Assembly (NCBI GenBank): GCA_900542795.1
Contig: UQPD01000114.1
Location: 1 to 8,317, forward strand
Direction of reading: 5' to 3'
From: an uncultured Prevotella sp.
Lineage (GTDB): Bacteria; Bacteroidota; Bacteroidia; Bacteroidales; Bacteroidaceae
DNA: 8,317 nt
Shown: piece after piece, positions 6,238 through 8,317 of the stretch
Layout: each line of letters begins with the position of its first letter
Numbering within the stretch: position 1 is the stretch's first letter
Program-made: the position numbers and the translations under genes
The notes under the pieces: model-generated
The model's database searches: none
What the model was told of the DNA's origin: nothing
Seen by the model: the letters and a program-made list of their open reading frames with translations, nothing else

Positions 6238-7621
6238 ACACGCAACAAAAGCAGCCGATTTTTTAAAAAATTCCCAACAGGCCCAATGGCACGATGAAAC
6301 ACTTTGGATGGTACGCCAAAAAAGAGACAAGATGGCAAAGAGCGTACCCGAATGGGAAGACCTACGCGAAATGGCTTCAGCACTTAAAATGTACAGCAAT
6401 TCGCACCTCGAAGAGCTACTACTGCAATTCGAAGAAAATGCTACACGCAATGGTGCCATAGTGCATTGGGCAAAAGATGCCAACGAATATTGCCAAATCG
6501 TAGCAGACATCCTGAACCAACACCAAGTTAAACATTTTGTAAAAAGCAAATCGATGCTTGCCGAAGAGTGTGGACTCAATCCCTATCTTGAGCAACAAGG
6601 CATTGAGGTGCTCGAAACCGACTTGGGCGAACGTATTTTGCAGATGTTAGGTCGTAAACCTGTGCACATCGTGCTTCCTGCCATAGCTGTGAAGAAAGAG
6701 GAAATTAGCGAATTGTTTACACGCGAAATGGAAGGATGTGAAGCTGGTAACTGCGACCAAACCTACCTTACCCATGTAGCCCGACGAAATTTGCGCAAAA
6801 AATTTATTGAAGCTGAGGCTGCCATGACTGGTGCTAACTTTGCCGTAGCTTCAACAGGTGAATGTGTGGTATGCACCAACGAAGGCAATGCTGACATGGG
6901 TACATCCCTTTGCACTAAAAAGTTACAAATCACAGCTTTCGGACTCGAAAAGATTGTGCCTAATCGCCAAGCTCTCGGTGTGTTTACTCGTCTGTTAGCT
7001 CGTTCTGCCACAGGACAGCCTTCCACCACCTACACATCACACTATCGCTCACCGCGTAAAGGGGGCGAGTTACACATTATTATTGTAGACAATGGTCGCA
7101 GCCAACTATTAGCCGATGCACAACACCGACGTGTACTCAACTGTCTTCGTTGTGGTGCTTGCATGAATACTTGTCCTGTTTATCGTCGTTCAGGAGGTTA
7201 CTCCTACACATATTTCATTCCAGGTCCCATTGGCATAAATTTAGGCATGGTACACGATGCCACAAAATACAAAGATAACGTGTCGGCTTGTTCACTCTGC
7301 TACTCTTGCCAAAACGTTTGTCCTGCAAAGGTTGACCTTGCCGACCAAATTTACTTGTGGAGACAAAAAATGCAGCAATTACACATTGAGAGCAAGAGCA
7401 AACACCTTATGTCGCGTGGCATGCAGATGGTTTTTGAGCATCCCTCTCTTTATAACACCGCTTTACGCTTTGCCCCATTAGCCAACCACTTGCCACACTG
7501 CATGATTCAAAATGCTTGGAATGCTTGGGGAGCTGAACGCGAAATGCCTCAATTTGCAGCACATTCCTTCAACGAATTGTATCACAACGAAAATCAATCC
7601 AATCATGGCAACAAGCAGTAA
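6230..7621 (+). CDS. lutB: L-lactate oxidation iron-sulfur protein LutB
   Basis: This is a 463-residue LutB/YkgF protein, the large iron-sulfur subunit of the lactate oxidation complex. The N-terminal two thirds is a LUD domain (about 65-290) with the family block MTGANFAVASTGECVVCTNE (199-218) and the following KIVPNRQALG. Two ferredoxin-like motifs follow: C305-C308-C311-C315 (CLRCGACMNTCP) and C354-C357-C360-C364 (CSLCYSCQNVCP), each complete for a [4Fe-4S] cluster. The region after about 380 corresponds to the LutB C-terminal domain, with several Trp and Cys residues. Length is close to that of E. coli YkgF. The ATG lies inside the end of lutA (8-base overlap) after AGGA. Its end overlaps lutC by 17 bases. 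All ligands and domains expected are present, with no frameshift. In the usual model, electrons from lactate pass through these clusters to an acceptor not identified here. Confidence 0.96.
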   Translation: MSKHATKAADFLKNSQQAQWHDETLWMVRQKRDKMAKSVPEWEDLREMASALKMYSNSHLEELLLQFEENATRNGAIVHWAKDANEYCQIVADILNQHQVKHFVKSKSMLAEECGLNPYLEQQGIEVLETDLGERILQMLGRKPVHIVLPAIAVKKEEISELFTREMEGCEAGNCDQTYLTHVARRNLRKKFIEAEAAMTGANFAVASTGECVVCTNEGNADMGTSLCTKKLQITAFGLEKIVPNRQALGVFTRLLARSATGQPSTTYTSHYRSPRKGGELHIIIVDNGRSQLLADAQHRRVLNCLRCGACMNTCPVYRRSGGYSYTYFIPGPIGINLGMVHDATKYKDNVSACSLCYSCQNVCPAKVDLADQIYLWRQKMQQLHIESKSKHLMSRGMQMVFEHPSLYNTALRFAPLANHLPHCMIQNAWNAWGAEREMPQFAAHSFNELYHNENQSNHGNKQ

Positions 7622-8222
7622 GGAACAAATTTTAGCCTCCATACGTCAACACACCACCGAACGTTTCGCCATGCCCAATCTCAGCAAACTCGAACACGAG
7701 GCACAAACCTTTGCTAATCCTGTTGAGGCTTTTTCAAAAGCCTTGGAACAAAGTGGTGGACATGCAGCCCTATTGCCCAAGGACGAAACCTTAGGAGCTT
7801 TCATTGCCAAACTCTATCCACAAGCAAAGATGGTAGCTAACACCATCCCCCAACTACCGGGTGCCGAAGCCCTGCCAGGAAAAGTCTTTAACCCCGATGA
7901 GGTTACAAACCCAGCAGAACTCAATGGCACTGACCTTGCCATCATCGAGAGCAAGATGGGTGTTGCTGAAAATGCGTGTTGCTATATTGAGGACAACGTA
8001 CGTCACCGCGCTGTGTTCTTCATTTCTGAAGCATTGGTCATTGTGCTCAATAGCAAAGACATTGTCAACAATATGCACGAGGCTTACAACGCTCTACCCA
8101 ACACCCCCACACTTCCCTTCTCATGTTTCATCTCTGGTCCGTCAAAAACTGCTGACATTGAACAAGCCTTAGTTTTTGGAGCACATGGAGCTAAAGATGT
8201 GTGGGTCATCATCAAAGAGTAA
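7605..8222 (+). CDS. lutC: L-lactate oxidation protein LutC (LUD domain)
   Basis: This is a 205-residue LutC/YkgG protein, the small LUD-domain member of the lactate oxidation set. The C-terminal block GPSKTADIEQALVFGAHGAK (178-197) is the family signature, and ELNGTDLAIIESKMGVAEN (105-123) is the second conserved region. The frame is open upstream to an ATG at 7512, but I chose 7605. It gives MATSSKEQILASIR, the normal LutC beginning, and the upstream codons merely overlap lutB. With this start the gene overlaps lutB by 17 bases, fitting a translationally coupled operon. The segment after GVAEN reads ACCYIEDN, with two adjacent cysteines, where many relatives carry a Gly- and Thr-rich stretch. 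Whether that matters is unknown. Only 95 bases follow in the window, with no terminator, so further operon genes cannot be excluded. Confidence 0.95.
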   Translation: MATSSKEQILASIRQHTTERFAMPNLSKLEHEAQTFANPVEAFSKALEQSGGHAALLPKDETLGAFIAKLYPQAKMVANTIPQLPGAEALPGKVFNPDEVTNPAELNGTDLAIIESKMGVAENACCYIEDNVRHRAVFFISEALVIVLNSKDIVNNMHEAYNALPNTPTLPFSCFISGPSKTADIEQALVFGAHGAKDVWVIIKE

Positions 8223-8317
8223 GTTCAAAAAGAGTTCGTTTAAGCATTAAGTAATGTTCAAGAAATAACTTCCGCAGAAATATTGCGCCATCCTCACCCC
8301 ATTCGGTAGAGTGTTCA

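Noticed and set aside
7512..7604. Upstream extension of lutC to an ATG at 7512
   Set aside because: It would overlap lutB by 110 bases and add 31 residues not typical of LutC; the ATG at 7605 gives the standard N-terminus.
8223..8317. Possible small gene or terminator after lutC
   Set aside because: No open frame of note, no stem followed by a T-run, and no -7 box match in these 95 bases.

Overview
The window looks like a contig from a Bacteroidales bacterium, most likely in or near Prevotellaceae. The evidence is the protein content (RNase R starting MAKKDKKKGG, a DUF4294 protein, Bacteroidetes-style LutABC), the near absence of Shine-Dalgarno sequences, and several matches to the Bacteroidetes -7 promoter box TAnnTTTG upstream of genes. 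Placement below order level is inference. The first 49 bases are not genomic: they are the i7 side of an Illumina Nextera adapter (end of P7, index, transposase mosaic end), so native sequence starts at base 50.

Layout. On the minus strand, 80-1522 encodes a sodium:alanine/glycine symporter (AGCS family). Upstream of it, also on the minus strand, 1656-3992 encodes RNase R (rnr). A strong intrinsic terminator (1599-1634) and a separate -7 box (1560-1567) lie between them, so the two genes are probably separate transcription units. The rnr leader can fold into a two-stem hairpin (4012-4064) just before the start codon. Divergent from rnr, 4243-4881 on the plus strand encodes a secreted DUF4294 protein followed by its own terminator. 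A gene-free stretch of about 620 bases follows. It holds a 142-base imperfect inverted repeat (4973-5114) with a small GAAA-loop hairpin inside, and then the promoter region of the last operon.

The last operon, 5503-8222 on the plus strand, is lutA-lutB-lutC, three tightly overlapping genes for the iron-sulfur L-lactate oxidation complex: a CCG-domain protein, a LUD plus two-[4Fe-4S] protein, and a small LUD protein. In characterised bacteria the three together oxidise L-lactate to pyruvate. No lactate permease or dedicated regulator is visible in the window. The final 95 bases hold nothing recognisable.

I see no clearly new multi-gene system. The items most worth a second look are the adapter at the contig end, the 142-base inverted-repeat element and the structured rnr leader.
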